64,000 nucleotides of DNA from assembly GCA_947492825.1 (NCBI GenBank), contig CANLNT010000002.1, forward strand, positions 628,501-692,500, in the 5' to 3' direction. This DNA comes from an uncultured Paracoccaceae bacterium (GTDB lineage: Bacteria; Pseudomonadota; Alphaproteobacteria; Rhodobacterales; Rhodobacteraceae). Each line of letters opens with the position of its first letter. Positions within the stretch are counted from its first letter, which is position 1. Below are positions 38,830 to 49,496 of this stretch, piece after piece. The translations under genes and the position numbers were made by a program. The notes beneath the pieces are model-generated. The model worked only from the letters and a program-made list of their open reading frames with translations. It searched no databases and had not been told where the DNA came from.

Positions 38830-39441
38830 AAGTTCCTGCGCCAGATCAGCAAGGTAGCGGCGCAGGACATCGGCGCGCTGGTCGGCAAGGGCGCGACCAC
38901 GGGGCGTTTGCATCGTGTCGGGGAGCCTCAGCAGCTTGGTTGCGAAATGGTCGATGGTGAAGCGGCTGTCATCAAGCGGTCGGTGATCGGCAAAGGGATC
39001 ATCGGGATCGAAAAGCGCGCGGCCCAGTGCGCCGGAAACGGCAAAGCAGCGGGCCAGGCCGATGGCGCCAAGGGCGTCGATGCGGTCGGCATCTTGCAGG
39101 ATTTGCGCCTCTGGCGTTGTGGGTGTGATGCGGGCCGAGAAACTGTGCGCGGTGATCGCGTGTTGGGTGATTTTGATTTGCGCAGGCGTCAGGTCGAGGG
39201 CGCGCAGGTGCGGCAGAGCTTCTTGCGCGGACAGGGTTGAGGCTTGCGCGCGGTCGGGGTGATCCTTGGGCAGGTTCACAAGGTCATGCAGGTAGCTGGC
39301 CGCCAGCAAGACGGTGTGGTCGGCGTCGGTGTCTGTGGCGATCAGTTGGGCGTTGAGCCAGACCCGGTCAAGGTGGCCGATGTCGTGCGCTGGATCGCCT
39401 TGCGCGAGGTCCGCAACAAGGGCGCGCAGCCGGTCGCGCAT
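38812..39441 (-). CDS. HD-domain phosphohydrolase
   Basis: A 209-residue HD-superfamily protein. Metal-binding residues appear in DPAHDIGHLDRVWLNA and AASYLHDLVNLPKD, and later ILQDADRIDALGAIGLAR with the distal Asp. Members are nucleotide or phosphate ester hydrolases of mostly unknown substrate. The ATG overlaps the aroC stop (ATGA). The last four or five codons and stop lie within an interspersed repeat, so the C-terminus may have been reset by the repeat. Confidence 0.9.
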   Translation of the reverse strand: MRDRLRALVADLAQGDPAHDIGHLDRVWLNAQLIATDTDADHTVLLAASYLHDLVNLPKDHPDRAQASTLSAQEALPHLRALDLTPAQIKITQHAITAHSFSARITPTTPEAQILQDADRIDALGAIGLARCFAVSGALGRALFDPDDPFADHRPLDDSRFTIDHFATKLLRLPDTMQTPRGRALADQRADVLRRYLADLAQELPASSG

Positions 39442-40532
39442 CAGCCGATTTGACCGCGGATGCCACCGGTCTGGCCGCGATCCAGCAGGATGTGGTCGAG
39501 GATCACGCAGGCCATCATCGCCTCGCCCACGGGCACGGCGCGGATGCCGACGCAAGGATCGTGGCGGCCTTTGGTGATGACCTCTGTCGCGGTGCCGTCC
39601 ATGCGGATCGATTTGCGAGGGCTGAGGATTGAAGAGGTGGGTTTCACGGCAAAGCGCACCACGACGTCCTGCCCGGTGCTGATGCCGCCAAGGATGCCAC
39701 CGGCGTGGTTAGAGGAGTACTCTGGTCCGTTTGGCCCCATGAAGATCTCATCCGCGTTGTCGCGGCCCGTCAGTGCAGCGGCGGCCATGCCTTCGCCGAT
39801 TTCAACTCCCTTGACGGCGTTGATCGACATCATCGCGGCGGCCAGATCGGTATCAAGCTTGCCATAGACCGGCGCGCCGATGCCAGCGGGGACGCCACGG
39901 GCCACCACTTCAATGATTGCACCGACCGAATTGTGGTCATCCTTGCGCAGCCATTGCAGGTAGTCTTCCCATTCCACGGCCGCCTGCGCGTCGGGGCACC
40001 AGAAGTCGTTCTGGTCGATCACGTCCCAGTCAAACCGGCTGCGGTCGATCATTTTCTCGCCCATCTGAACCATGTAGCCGGTGATCTGCACATCGGGCAT
40101 CGCGGCGCGCGCCACGCCACCGGCGGCGACACGCGCGGCGGTTTCGCGGGCCGAAGACCGGCCACCGCCGCGATAATCGCGCAGCCCGTATTTCTGGTGG
40201 TAGGTAATGTCGGCGTGGCCGGGGCGGAAGGTATTGGCGATGTCGCCGTAGTCCTTGGACCGCTGGTCGGTGTTGCGGATCATCAGCTGGATCGGCGTGC
40301 CGGTGGTGCGCCCTTCGAACACACCGGATAGGATTTCAACGGCGTCAGGTTCATTGCGTTGGGTGGTGTTCTTGTTCTGGCCGGGACGGCGTTTATCCAG
40401 CCAGTGCTGGATCATGGCCGCGTCGATTGCGATGCCCGGCGGGCAGCCGTCAATTGTCGCACCCAAGGCAGGCCCGTGGCTTTCGCCCCAGGTGGTGAAA
40501 CGGAAGAGATGTCCAAAGCTGTTGATCGACAT
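39441..40532 (-). CDS. aroC: Chorismate synthase
   Basis: A 363-residue FMN-dependent enzyme making chorismate, the last step of the shikimate pathway. It starts [20 protein letters not shown], contains [15 protein letters not shown], and ends with [18 protein letters not shown] 40532 is the true start; the long upstream open frame has no related sequence. It is divergent from the M20 amidohydrolase and coupled to the HD gene. Confidence 0.97.
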   Translation of the reverse strand: MSINSFGHLFRFTTWGESHGPALGATIDGCPPGIAIDAAMIQHWLDKRRPGQNKNTTQRNEPDAVEILSGVFEGRTTGTPIQLMIRNTDQRSKDYGDIANTFRPGHADITYHQKYGLRDYRGGGRSSARETAARVAAGGVARAAMPDVQITGYMVQMGEKMIDRSRFDWDVIDQNDFWCPDAQAAVEWEDYLQWLRKDDHNSVGAIIEVVARGVPAGIGAPVYGKLDTDLAAAMMSINAVKGVEIGEGMAAAALTGRDNADEIFMGPNGPEYSSNHAGGILGGISTGQDVVVRFAVKPTSSILSPRKSIRMDGTATEVITKGRHDPCVGIRAVPVGEAMMACVILDHILLDRGQTGGIRGQIG

Positions 40533-40634
40533 GGCTGCGCGTCCTTTGTTCGCGCCTCCGATATTGCAAAGGTGCGGGCGGGGGAAGCCCCCGGCGCGCT
40601 TGACGCGGGCAAGTGTTGCGCTTTGAGTGGGCGC

Positions 40635-41780
40635 ATGCTGACAAATTCCGACATCACCGCATTGACCGCGTTTCGCCGCGCACTGCACCAAAAGCCGGAA
40701 GTGTCGGGTGAAGAGGTGGAAACTGCCGCAACAATCGCGAAAGCGGTGGCCGCCTTGAACCCGACAAAGGTTCTGACGGGACTGGGCGGGCACGGTGTTG
40801 CGGCGGTGTTCGACAGCGGCACGCCCGGACCCACGGTCATGTTCCGGGCCGAGCTGGACGCGCTGCCAATCACCGAGTTGAACGATATGCCTTGGCTGTC
40901 GCAGGTGCCGGGTAAGGGGCACCTGTGCGGGCATGATGGGCATATGACCATGCTGATGGGGTTGGCGCGTCTGGTGCAGCGCGATCCGCCTCGCACCGGT
41001 CGTGTGATGCTAATGTTTCAGCCCGCCGAAGAGGATGGCAGCGGCGCGCGGGCGGTTGTGGCTGACCCGCGATTCGCGCAGATCGCGCCGGACTGGGCCT
41101 TTGCCATTCACAACGAACCGGGGCGGCCCTTTGGGTTTGTGGCAACGCGGGTCGGGTTGATCAATTGCGCCTCTCGCGGGTTGGAGATCACGCTGACAGG
41201 CAAGACAGCTCATGCCGCTGAACCAGAGGCAGGCATATCGCCTGCGTTAACGATGTCTGCGCTGATCCCGGCGCTGGGTGCCTTGGGGCAAGGCGGGGCG
41301 CTGGATGATGACTTTCGCCTTGTGACCGTGACCCACGCCCAATTGGGAGAGCCGACGTTTGGCGTGGCCCCCGGTGCGGCAGTGATCAATGCCACGTTGC
41401 GGGCAGCGCAGGATACGGTGCTGGACCAGATGCACGAGGATGCGCGCGCGGTGGCAGAGGAAATGGCCACAGCAGATGGTCTGACGGTGGCGTTTGCCGA
41501 TTGCGATGTCTTTGCCGCCTCGATCAATGATGCAGAGGCGACTGCCGTGGCGCAGGCGGCGATGGATACGATTGGCGTGCCGCATGGGCCGCAGGGTTTG
41601 CCGATGCGCGCGTCAGAGGATTTTGGCGTTTTCGGCTGGGGTGCCAAGGCTGCGATGCTGTGTCTTGGGCCTGGTGAAGACCATGCCGCGTTACACAACC
41701 CCGATTACGATTTTCCCGATGATCTGATCCCGGTTGGGGTGCGTATCTTTGACCAAATTCGCCGAGATATTCTGGATTAG
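40635..41780 (+). CDS. M20-family amidohydrolase (hippurate-hydrolase/IAA-amino-acid hydrolase type)
   Basis: A 381-residue metallopeptidase-like amidohydrolase. Landmarks: [15 protein letters not shown], metal ligands in [43 protein letters not shown], and the late His in [21 protein letters not shown]. It cleaves an N-acyl amino acid; the substrate is not set by sequence. It stands alone, divergent from aroC. Confidence 0.93.
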   Translation: MLTNSDITALTAFRRALHQKPEVSGEEVETAATIAKAVAALNPTKVLTGLGGHGVAAVFDSGTPGPTVMFRAELDALPITELNDMPWLSQVPGKGHLCGHDGHMTMLMGLARLVQRDPPRTGRVMLMFQPAEEDGSGARAVVADPRFAQIAPDWAFAIHNEPGRPFGFVATRVGLINCASRGLEITLTGKTAHAAEPEAGISPALTMSALIPALGALGQGGALDDDFRLVTVTHAQLGEPTFGVAPGAAVINATLRAAQDTVLDQMHEDARAVAEEMATADGLTVAFADCDVFAASINDAEATAVAQAAMDTIGVPHGPQGLPMRASEDFGVFGWGAKAAMLCLGPGEDHAALHNPDYDFPDDLIPVGVRIFDQIRRDILD

Positions 41781-41857
41781 GCCCTAGTAGCGCGGCGCAT
41801 GATCCATATATCACGGCGAGATAGCGAAAATTTGAAGATATGCCCCGGAGGCCAAAA

Positions 41858-42958
41858 ATGCCCGACACATTGACGTTTCAAGATGACAAGGGTGCGGGCA
41901 GGTCAACGGGGATTGCCGCGCTGATTGCCGTGGGCACAATCGGCTGGATGGCCAGTGGGATTTTCCTGCCCTCGGAGGAAGCCGAAGCTGCGGCAGCCGT
42001 GCAAGAGGTGGCCCCGGTGGCGGTTGCGGTGCGCCGGTCACAGGCCGAGGCGGTCACGCAGTTCTTTCAGGCGGAAGGGCAGGCCCTGCCGGATCGCGAC
42101 AGTGCCTTGCGGGCCGAGACCACCGGCGAGGTGGCAGAGGTCTTTGTTCAAAAGGGTGAAAACGTTGAACGTGGCGCGCCCATTGCGCGGATCTCTGTCA
42201 CACGGGCAGAGGCGGACCTTGCGCGGGCCGAAGAGGATTTGACCCGCGCACGTGACGATCTTGAAGACGTGCAGGCACTGTTTGAACGTGGTGTCGCCAC
42301 GGCAGACCGCGTGTCACAGGTGCAGGCCACGCTAGACGCGGCCCGCAGTCAGGAGATCGCGGCCCGTGATGCGGTTGAGAACGCGATGATCCTTGCCCCG
42401 TTCGACGGGCGGATTGAGACGCTTGATCTGGACGAGGGTGAATTCGTCTCTGCCGGGACAGAGGTCGGGCGGATCGTGGACAACACACCGCTGACGGTGT
42501 CCATTCAGGTGCCGCAACAGTCGTTGAATGCCATCTCGGACGGTCAACCCGCCACGGTGGCCTTTATCACTGGCGAGGTGCGCGAGGGCGAGGTCAGCTT
42601 TGTCGGGACGTCAGCGGCCGCTGAGACGCGAACCTTTTTGACAGAAATCGAAGTGCCCAATGCCGATGGGTCGATCCCGGCGGGTATCTCTGCCGAGATC
42701 AGCATCCCCACGGGCGATGTGGTGGCGCACTTCCTGTCGCCCAGCATCGTGTCGCTGGACACAGACGGGCGGTTGGGCGTGAAAACGGTGGATGCTGATA
42801 ACCGGATCGTCTTTTTCCCAATTGATGTGGTCAGTGCGCAAATTGACGGCGTTTGGGTGACCGGGCTGCCAGACACAGCGGACGTGGTGACCGTAGGGCA
42901 GGGGTTTGTCAGCGAAGGTGAGGTGGTGTCGCCCCAGCCAGAGGAGCCGCAGGCATGA
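41858..42958 (+). CDS. RND efflux periplasmic adaptor (membrane fusion protein)
   Basis: A 366-residue adaptor with an N-terminal membrane anchor (TGIAALIAVGTIGWMASGIF), a barrel-sandwich half AEVFVQKGENVERGAPIARI, a coiled-coil hairpin of about 50 residues (EADLARAEEDLTRARDDLED), and ILAPFDGRIETLDLDEGEFV. CGGAGG precedes ATG 41858. It is coupled to the RND permease by an ATGA overlap. No outer-membrane channel gene is adjacent. Confidence 0.93.
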   Translation: MPDTLTFQDDKGAGRSTGIAALIAVGTIGWMASGIFLPSEEAEAAAAVQEVAPVAVAVRRSQAEAVTQFFQAEGQALPDRDSALRAETTGEVAEVFVQKGENVERGAPIARISVTRAEADLARAEEDLTRARDDLEDVQALFERGVATADRVSQVQATLDAARSQEIAARDAVENAMILAPFDGRIETLDLDEGEFVSAGTEVGRIVDNTPLTVSIQVPQQSLNAISDGQPATVAFITGEVREGEVSFVGTSAAAETRTFLTEIEVPNADGSIPAGISAEISIPTGDVVAHFLSPSIVSLDTDGRLGVKTVDADNRIVFFPIDVVSAQIDGVWVTGLPDTADVVTVGQGFVSEGEVVSPQPEEPQA

Positions 42959-45900
42959 ACGGGCTGATCGACGCCGCGTTTTCGCGGACCCGCGTTGTTG
43001 CGCTGGCCCTTGTCATGGTGCTGACCGTCGGCGCTTACGCCTATTCCGCGATTCCCAAAGAGGCGAACCCGGAAATTCCGATCCCGCTGTTTTATGCCTC
43101 GACCAGTTTGGACGGGATCAGCCCCGGCGACGCCGAGCGGTTGCTGATCGAACCGATGGAAACAGAGTTCGGGTCAATCACCGGTTTGGAATCGATGGAG
43201 GCTCATGCCTCTGAAGGGTTCGCCAGTTTGCAGCTGGAATTCAGCCCTGGTTTTGACGCGCAAGAGGGACTGGACAAGGTGCGCGAGGCCGCGGACCGCG
43301 CCAATGGTGAGCTGCCCGAAGGGGCGCAGGATATCACCATCACCGAGATTAACACCGCCCTTTTCCCGATCATTACGGCGATCCTGTCCGGCCCCGTGCC
43401 AGAGCGGACGCTGAACAATCTGGCGGATGACGTGAAGGACCAGCTGGAAGGTCTAAGCGGCGTGCTGGAGGTCGATATTGCCGGGCAACGGACCGAGTTC
43501 ATGGAGGTCCTGATCGACCCCACGGTGTTCCAAACCTACAATCTGTCCTTTGACGAGCTGATCAGCCAGATTCAGCGCAATAACCGCCTGATCGCTGCGG
43601 GTGCGATTGAAACCGGCGCTGGGCGCATCGTGCTGAAAGTGCCGGGTCTGATCGAGGATCTGGACGATGTGATGGCGATGCCGATCAAGGTGCGCGGCAA
43701 TGCGGTTGTGACCTTTGCCGATGTCGCCACGATCCGCCGCACGTTCGAAGACCCGACCAGTTTTGCCCGGATCAACGGCCAGCCTGCGCTGGCGCTTGAG
43801 GTCAAGAAGCGGTCGGGCGCGAATATCATTCAGACAGTGCAAGAGGTGCAGGCGCTGGTTGAAGAGATCCGCGTCGAATGGCCTGATACGGTCAAAGTGA
43901 CCTATCTGCAGGACCAGTCCGAGCAGGTCGAGACGATGCTGGCGGACCTCGAGGCCAACGTGATTGCTGCCGTCATTTTGGTGATGATCGTGGTGGTTTT
44001 TGCGCTTGGGCCACGCTCTGCCGTGTTGGTGGGCTTGGCGATCCCGGGCGCGTTTCTGGCAGGTGTCACGGCGCTGTGGATCATGGGTTACACGATGAAT
44101 ATCGTGGTGCTGTTTTCACTGATCCTTGTGGTCGGGATGCTGGTGGATGGGGCGATTGTCACCACCGAACTGGCTGACAGGCGGTTGCAGGAAGGGGCCA
44201 GTGCCAAAGAGGCTTATGCCTTTGCCGCCAAGCGAATGGCCTGGCCGATCATCGCGTCCACGATGACCACGTTGAGCGTCTTCTTTCCGCTGCTGTTCTG
44301 GACGGGCATGGTGGGCGAATTCATGAAGTTCCTGCCGATCACTGTGATCCTGACGCTCTTTGCGTCGCTGTTCATGGCGCTGGTCTTTATCCCGGTTGTC
44401 GGTGGGTTGATTGGCAAACGCCAGCCGCAGACGGCGCGGGCCAAGGCCGCACTGCACGCCGCAGAGGCGGGTGATCCGCGCGAGATCGGCGGCTTTACGG
44501 GCGGATACATCAAGCTGTTGCAATGGGCCATCCTGCGGCCAACGGCGACCTTCCTGCTGGCCTTTGCAGCCTTGCTTTGGTCCTTTGCGCTTTATGCGGA
44601 ATTCGGGCGAGGGGTGACGTTCTTCCCCGAAGTTGAGCCGGAGTTCATGCAGGTTCAGGTGCGGGCACGGGACAATTTCTCGATCTTCGAGCGGGACGCA
44701 TTGGTGCGCGCGGTCGAGGACAGGCTGCTGGGCTATGAAGAAGTGGCAAGCGTCTATGCCAATTCGATGATGAGTGCAGGACAGGGCGACGAAGAGACCA
44801 TTGGCATCCTGCAACTTGAGCTGACTGATTGGGACACACGGCGCACCGCGGCAGAGATTGGCGTGGAAATCCGCGCCAGCGTGGCGGATATCGCGGGTAT
44901 TGATGTGCAGGTGCAAACCGACAGTGGCGGGCCGTCAGACGGCAAACCCATCAGCCTTGAGGTCCGCGCCAATTCGGCGGAGGCGCAGGCGGAAGCCGTT
45001 GAAACCGTGCGCCGCCTGATGGATGAGATCGGGGGCTTCACCGATGTCACCGATACGCGGCCGCTGCCGGGGGTTGAGGTGTCGATCAACGTGAACCGGG
45101 CAGAGGCGGCGCGCTTTGGCGCGGATGTCAGCCTGTTGGGCCAGGCGGTACAACTGCTGACCCAAGGGATCACGGTGGCGGATTACCGACCGGATGACAC
45201 CGATGGATCATTGGACATTCGGGTGCGGTTCCCGCGTGAAGAGCGGTCGCTGGCCGAGCTTGGGAACCTGCGGGTGCCCACGTCATCGGGGCTGGTGCCA
45301 ATTTCCAACTTTGTGACGTTTGAGCCGTCAGAGCGGGTCGGCACGATCATCCGGCTGGATCAAAAGCGCGTGGTCACCATCGAATCCAACGTGGCCCCAG
45401 ATGTGCTTGTCAACGATCAGGTGCTGGCGCTAACTGCTGCGCTGGATCAGGCGGGATTGCCGGAAGGAGCCGAATACAGCTTTGCCGGGGAAGCCGAGGA
45501 TCAGGCCGAAACGATGGCCTTTCTGATCGGCGCGTTCATGTCGGCGATCTTCTTGATGTTCGTGATCCTCGTGTTGCAGTTCAACAGCTTCTATCAGGCC
45601 TTTGTGGTGATGAGCGCGATTGTCTTTTCGATTGCGGGTGTGCTGCTGGGGCTGATCGTGACCGGGCGGCCGTTTGGCATCGTGATGGTGGGGATCGGGA
45701 TTATCGCGCTGGCGGGGATTGTGGTGAACAACAACATCATTCTGATCGACACCTACAACGACATGCGCAAGACCGGCATGTCCGCAAAAGAAGCGGCCCT
45801 GCGCACGGGCGCGCAACGTTTGCGGCCGGTGGTGCTGACCTCTGTCACCACGGCGCTGGGGCTTATGCCGATGGTCATTGGTGTGAATCTGAACTTCATC

Positions 45901-46089
45901 GAACGCACGGTGATTTTTGGCGCCCCGTCGACGCAATGGTGGACGGAATTGTCCAGTGCGATCGCTGGCGGACTTGTCATTGCCACTGTCCTGACACTGG
46001 TGGTGACACCGGCCATGTTGATGCTGGGTGCAAACCTGTCCGCATGGTGGGCGACGCGCCGTGCGCGGCGCATGGTCGCGGCGGAATGA
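42955..46089 (+). CDS. RND-family efflux permease (AcrB-like)
   Basis: A 1044-residue inner-membrane proton-driven pump with 12 helices and two large periplasmic loops. It begins with FSRTRVVALALVMVLTVGAY and contains helix-4 motif VVGMLVDGAIVTTELADRR. There, one Asp is followed by Gly, where drug-pump relatives have two adjacent Asp. This places it with the less studied HAE1-like transporters of alphaproteobacteria. Substrate unknown. Confidence 0.93.
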   Translation: MNGLIDAAFSRTRVVALALVMVLTVGAYAYSAIPKEANPEIPIPLFYASTSLDGISPGDAERLLIEPMETEFGSITGLESMEAHASEGFASLQLEFSPGFDAQEGLDKVREAADRANGELPEGAQDITITEINTALFPIITAILSGPVPERTLNNLADDVKDQLEGLSGVLEVDIAGQRTEFMEVLIDPTVFQTYNLSFDELISQIQRNNRLIAAGAIETGAGRIVLKVPGLIEDLDDVMAMPIKVRGNAVVTFADVATIRRTFEDPTSFARINGQPALALEVKKRSGANIIQTVQEVQALVEEIRVEWPDTVKVTYLQDQSEQVETMLADLEANVIAAVILVMIVVVFALGPRSAVLVGLAIPGAFLAGVTALWIMGYTMNIVVLFSLILVVGMLVDGAIVTTELADRRLQEGASAKEAYAFAAKRMAWPIIASTMTTLSVFFPLLFWTGMVGEFMKFLPITVILTLFASLFMALVFIPVVGGLIGKRQPQTARAKAALHAAEAGDPREIGGFTGGYIKLLQWAILRPTATFLLAFAALLWSFALYAEFGRGVTFFPEVEPEFMQVQVRARDNFSIFERDALVRAVEDRLLGYEEVASVYANSMMSAGQGDEETIGILQLELTDWDTRRTAAEIGVEIRASVADIAGIDVQVQTDSGGPSDGKPISLEVRANSAEAQAEAVETVRRLMDEIGGFTDVTDTRPLPGVEVSINVNRAEAARFGADVSLLGQAVQLLTQGITVADYRPDDTDGSLDIRVRFPREERSLAELGNLRVPTSSGLVPISNFVTFEPSERVGTIIRLDQKRVVTIESNVAPDVLVNDQVLALTAALDQAGLPEGAEYSFAGEAEDQAETMAFLIGAFMSAIFLMFVILVLQFNSFYQAFVVMSAIVFSIAGVLLGLIVTGRPFGIVMVGIGIIALAGIVVNNNIILIDTYNDMRKTGMSAKEAALRTGAQRLRPVVLTSVTTALGLMPMVIGVNLNFIERTVIFGAPSTQWWTELSSAIAGGLVIATVLTLVVTPAMLMLGANLSAWWATRRARRMVAAE

Positions 46090-46130
46090 TGCCCTTGCCC
46101 TTTGGTTAAGACGGTCCTAGGTTCCGCCCT

Positions 46131-46213
46131 ACCTCGGGGGGGCCAATTGGCCTGAGATTGCGAAAGCTGACCCGTTGAACCTGAACCGGTTAGGACCGGC
46201 GGAGGGAAGGTCT
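46131..46213 (+). ncRNA. TPP riboswitch (THI element)
   Basis: The conserved thiamine pyrophosphate aptamer is visible: a 5' CTCGGGGGGGCC arm, GGCCTGAGA with the CTGAGA core at 46152-46157, GCTGACCCGTTGAACCTG, and the closing GGACCGGCGGAGGGAAGG. It precedes thiB by about 50 bases, so it controls the thiamine transporter operon, switching it off when TPP is plentiful. Confidence 0.95.
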
Positions 46214-46260
46214 TGCAATTCCGCAGTCCCCCATTCGCCTGCCCGCTTTTGGAGGACGAC

Positions 46261-47244
46261 ATGAAGATCACCTATTCCATCGGCGTTGCAGCAGCAGTGT
46301 TTGCAACAAGCGCATCGGCAGAGACGCCGGTGCTGAACGTGCTGACCTACGACAGCTTTGTCAGCGATTGGGGCCCCGGCCCCGCGGTAGAGGCCGCTTT
46401 TGAAGGTGTCTGCGATTGCGATCTGGTGTTCACCGGGTCTGGCGACGGGGCTGCGTTGTTGGCGCGCTTGCAGCTCGAGGGCAAGGGCACCGACGCTGAT
46501 GTGGTACTGGGGCTGGACACCAACCTGACCGCGGCGGCACGCGCCACGGGGCTATTTGCACCGCATGGTGTGGATGCAGACCTTGATCTGCCCATCGCAT
46601 GGGACGATCCAGAGTTTCTGCCGTTTGACTGGGGCTACTTTGCTTTTGTCGGGAACGCGGGCGAAGATGCGGCCACATCGCTGAAGGCCCTGGCCGAGAG
46701 CGACACCAAGATCCTGATCCAGGACCCCCGGTCATCGACCCCCGGTCTGGGCCTGTTGATGTGGGTCAAGGCGGCCTATGGCGATGAGGCGGCGGATGTC
46801 TGGGCGGCACTGGCCGACAACGTGGTCACCGTGACGCCGGGCTGGTCCGAGGCTTACGGCCTGTTTCTGGAAGGTGAGGCGGACGCTGTGCTGTCCTATA
46901 CCACATCGCCCGCTTACCACCTGATCGCAGAGGAAGACGACAGCAAGGTCGCATGGGCGTTTGACGAAGGCCATTACATGCAAGTCGAAGTCGCAGGCAA
47001 ACTGGCCGGAACCGATCAATCCGAGTTGGCCGACCAATTCCTGGCCTTCATGGTCTCGGACGGGTTCCAGTCGATCATTCCGACGACCAACTGGATGTAC
47101 CCCGCCAAGCTGCCCGAGGGTGGGTTGCCGGATGGCTTCGAGACGCTGGTGACGCCTGAGACGGCGCTGCTGTTGTCGGCCGAAGATGCTGCAGCGGCCC
47201 GCGATGCGGCACTGGAAGAGTGGCGCGCGGCGCTGTCGCAGTGA
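46261..47244 (+). CDS. thiB: Thiamine-binding periplasmic protein ThiB
   Basis: A 327-residue substrate-binding protein with signal peptide ending SASAE. It has VLNVLTYDSFVSDWGPGP, ADVVLGLDTNL, FLPFDWGYFAFV and DPRSSTPGLGLLMWVKAAYG, all characteristic of ThiB. It captures thiamine and phosphates for ThiPQ. GGAGGACG precedes the ATG. A TPP riboswitch lies upstream. Confidence 0.96.
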   Translation: MKITYSIGVAAAVFATSASAETPVLNVLTYDSFVSDWGPGPAVEAAFEGVCDCDLVFTGSGDGAALLARLQLEGKGTDADVVLGLDTNLTAAARATGLFAPHGVDADLDLPIAWDDPEFLPFDWGYFAFVGNAGEDAATSLKALAESDTKILIQDPRSSTPGLGLLMWVKAAYGDEAADVWAALADNVVTVTPGWSEAYGLFLEGEADAVLSYTTSPAYHLIAEEDDSKVAWAFDEGHYMQVEVAGKLAGTDQSELADQFLAFMVSDGFQSIIPTTNWMYPAKLPEGGLPDGFETLVTPETALLLSAEDAAAARDAALEEWRAALSQ

Positions 47245-48749
47245 TCCGGCGTCTGCCCGCATGGTTGGCGATGGCGCTGGTGCTGGGGTTGACCCTTGGC
47301 ACGTTGGTCGCTGTCGCCACGCGGGCAGAACTGGGGCGCGGATTGTCGTCTGCGGATTGGGCGGCGGTGCGGTTCACCGTCGCGCAGGCGCTGATGTCAG
47401 CAGTCCTGAGTGTGGTGCTGGCGGTGCCTGCCGCCCGCGCGCTGGCGCGTCGTCAGTTTCGCGGGCGGCGCGCGTTGATCACCTTGCTGGGGGCACCTTT
47501 TTTGCTGCCCGTGATTGTGGCTGTTCTGGGTCTGCTTGCGGTCTTTGGCCGGGGCGGAGCGTTGAACGGCCTTCTGGCAGCAGCAGGCCTGCCACAGATC
47601 AGCATCTACGGCTTTTGGGGCGTGGTGCTGGCGCATGTCTTTTTCAACCTGCCGCTGGCGGTGCGGCTGATCCTGCAGGGCTGGCAGGCGATCCCGTCAG
47701 AGCGGTTTCGCCTTGCGGCGTCGCTGAACGGGTCGGTCTTTCGCCTGTTGGAGGTGCCGATGCTGGCGCGTGTGCTGCCCGGTGCGGCGCTTGTCGTCTT
47801 TCTGATTTGCCTGACAAGTTTTGCTGTGGCGTTGACCTTGGGCGGCGGGCCGCGCGCCACAACGGTAGAATTGGCGATCTACCAAGCCATCCAGTTTGAT
47901 TTTGATCTTGGGCGCGCGGCGATGCTGGCCTGTATCCAGTTCGCGCTGGGGCTGAGTGCGGCCTTTGTGGCGTGGCGGGTGACGCCGTTGCAGGGCATGG
48001 GGCGTGGGCTGGACCGGGTGGTGCAACGCTGGGACGCGGGTAGCCTTTCGCTGGATGTGGCTGCGCTGACCCTGGTGGCGGCCTTTTTGATGTTGCCGTT
48101 GTTGATGGTTGTGCTGCGCGGTGTGCCGGGCTTGTTCGAGATGCCCGGAGCGGTTTGGGCGGCGGCGGGCCGGTCGATCAGCGTCGCCGTGGCCTCTGCC
48201 GCATTGTGCGTGGCCTTGGCGCTGGCACTGGCAATGCGCGGTGGACTGGCCGCGTCGGTCATCGGGGTCTTGCCGCTGGCGGCCTCTGGGCTGGTGATGG
48301 GGACGGGGTTGTTCCTGATGGTCTATCCTTTCGTGTCGCCGCGTAGCGTGGCGCTGCCGGTCACGGTGGTCGTAAATGCGGCACTCGCGCTGCCTTTTGC
48401 GGTGCGCGCCATTGGCCCTGCGGTGGCAGACGCGCGGCGCGACTATGGGCGTTTGGCCGACAGTTTGGGCCTGCGCGGGCTGGACCTTTTGCGGTTGGTC
48501 GTGATCCCGCGCGCCCGCGCGCCGCTGGGGTTTGCAGCAGGGCTGGCTGCGGCCTTGTCGATGGGGGATTTGGGTGTCATCACGCTCTTCGCCGGAAACG
48601 CGCAAGAAACGCTGCCGTTGGCGATGTATCGCTTGATGGGCAGCTACCAGATGGAGGCCGCTGCCGGTGCGGGGTTGGTGTTATTGATGCTGTCGTTGGT
48701 GGTGTTTTGGATCTGTGATCAGGGTGGACGACGCAATGCTGACGCTTGA
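47241..48749 (+). CDS. thiP: Thiamine ABC transporter permease ThiP
   Basis: A 502-residue double permease with about 12 helices and two EAA loops (one near WQAIPSERFRLAASLNG, one near YGRLADSLGLRGLDLLRLVV). Likely start GTG 47241, overlapping the thiB stop (GTGA). It is followed by thiQ with a 14-base overlap. Confidence 0.94.
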   Translation: MIRRLPAWLAMALVLGLTLGTLVAVATRAELGRGLSSADWAAVRFTVAQALMSAVLSVVLAVPAARALARRQFRGRRALITLLGAPFLLPVIVAVLGLLAVFGRGGALNGLLAAAGLPQISIYGFWGVVLAHVFFNLPLAVRLILQGWQAIPSERFRLAASLNGSVFRLLEVPMLARVLPGAALVVFLICLTSFAVALTLGGGPRATTVELAIYQAIQFDFDLGRAAMLACIQFALGLSAAFVAWRVTPLQGMGRGLDRVVQRWDAGSLSLDVAALTLVAAFLMLPLLMVVLRGVPGLFEMPGAVWAAAGRSISVAVASAALCVALALALAMRGGLAASVIGVLPLAASGLVMGTGLFLMVYPFVSPRSVALPVTVVVNAALALPFAVRAIGPAVADARRDYGRLADSLGLRGLDLLRLVVIPRARAPLGFAAGLAAALSMGDLGVITLFAGNAQETLPLAMYRLMGSYQMEAAAGAGLVLLMLSLVVFWICDQGGRRNADA

Positions 48750-49419
48750 GGGGCTGCGCATCTTTGTGGGCGCGTTCCAGCTGCATGCTGACTTTAAGGT
48801 TACGCCTGGCATCACCGCGATCATTGGCGCGTCAGGTGGCGGCAAATCGACGTTGCTTGCGGCCATCGCGGGGTTTCAGGACTGCGCGGCAGGTCGGGTG
48901 ACATGGGAGGGGCAGGACATCACGCGGGCCAAGCCCCATGCGCGCCCGGTGTCGATGCTGTTTCAGGACAACAACCTGTTTCCGCATCTGACCATCGCGC
49001 AGAACGTGGGTCTGGGCCTGCGCCCGAACCTGCGGCTATCGGACGCCGATACCGAAAAGATCTCGGGCGCGCTGCGATCAGTTGGGTTGGACGGGATGGA
49101 GGGGCGCAAGCCCGCCGCGCTATCGGGTGGTCAGCAAAGCCGCGCCGCACTGGCGCGCGTCTTGGTGGCGGACCGTCCGATTGTGCTGTTGGATGAACCC
49201 TTTGCCGCCCTTGGCCCGGGTCTGCGGGCCGAAATGCTGGATCTGGTGCGCGATCAACTGGCCGGGCGCGTCGTGCTGATGGTCACCCACGATCCGGGTG
49301 ATGCCCGGCAAATCGCGCAAGAGGTCATTTTTGTCAGTGGTGGCGTGGCGGCGGCCCCGACTGCAACCGGCCCGCTTTTTGCGAATCCCCCAGCCGCGCT
49401 GAGCGCCTATCTGGGCTAG
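48736..49419 (+). CDS. thiQ: Thiamine ABC transporter ATPase ThiQ
   Basis: A 227-residue ABC ATPase. Walker A GASGGGKST, Q-loop FQDNNLFPHL, signature LSGGQQSRAALAR, Walker B IVLLDEPFAAL and H-loop MVTHDPGDA. The start ATG 48736 is in line with ThiQ N-termini; it completes the thiBPQ operon. Confidence 0.95.
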   Translation: MLTLEGLRIFVGAFQLHADFKVTPGITAIIGASGGGKSTLLAAIAGFQDCAAGRVTWEGQDITRAKPHARPVSMLFQDNNLFPHLTIAQNVGLGLRPNLRLSDADTEKISGALRSVGLDGMEGRKPAALSGGQQSRAALARVLVADRPIVLLDEPFAALGPGLRAEMLDLVRDQLAGRVVLMVTHDPGDARQIAQEVIFVSGGVAAAPTATGPLFANPPAALSAYLG

Positions 49420-49496
49420 GCGCAAGGGCGTCAGAGAATTGCTTGCATGATCGGTCCCCGATGCACAGCATCGATACGCCTACGGATTGAAAACAG

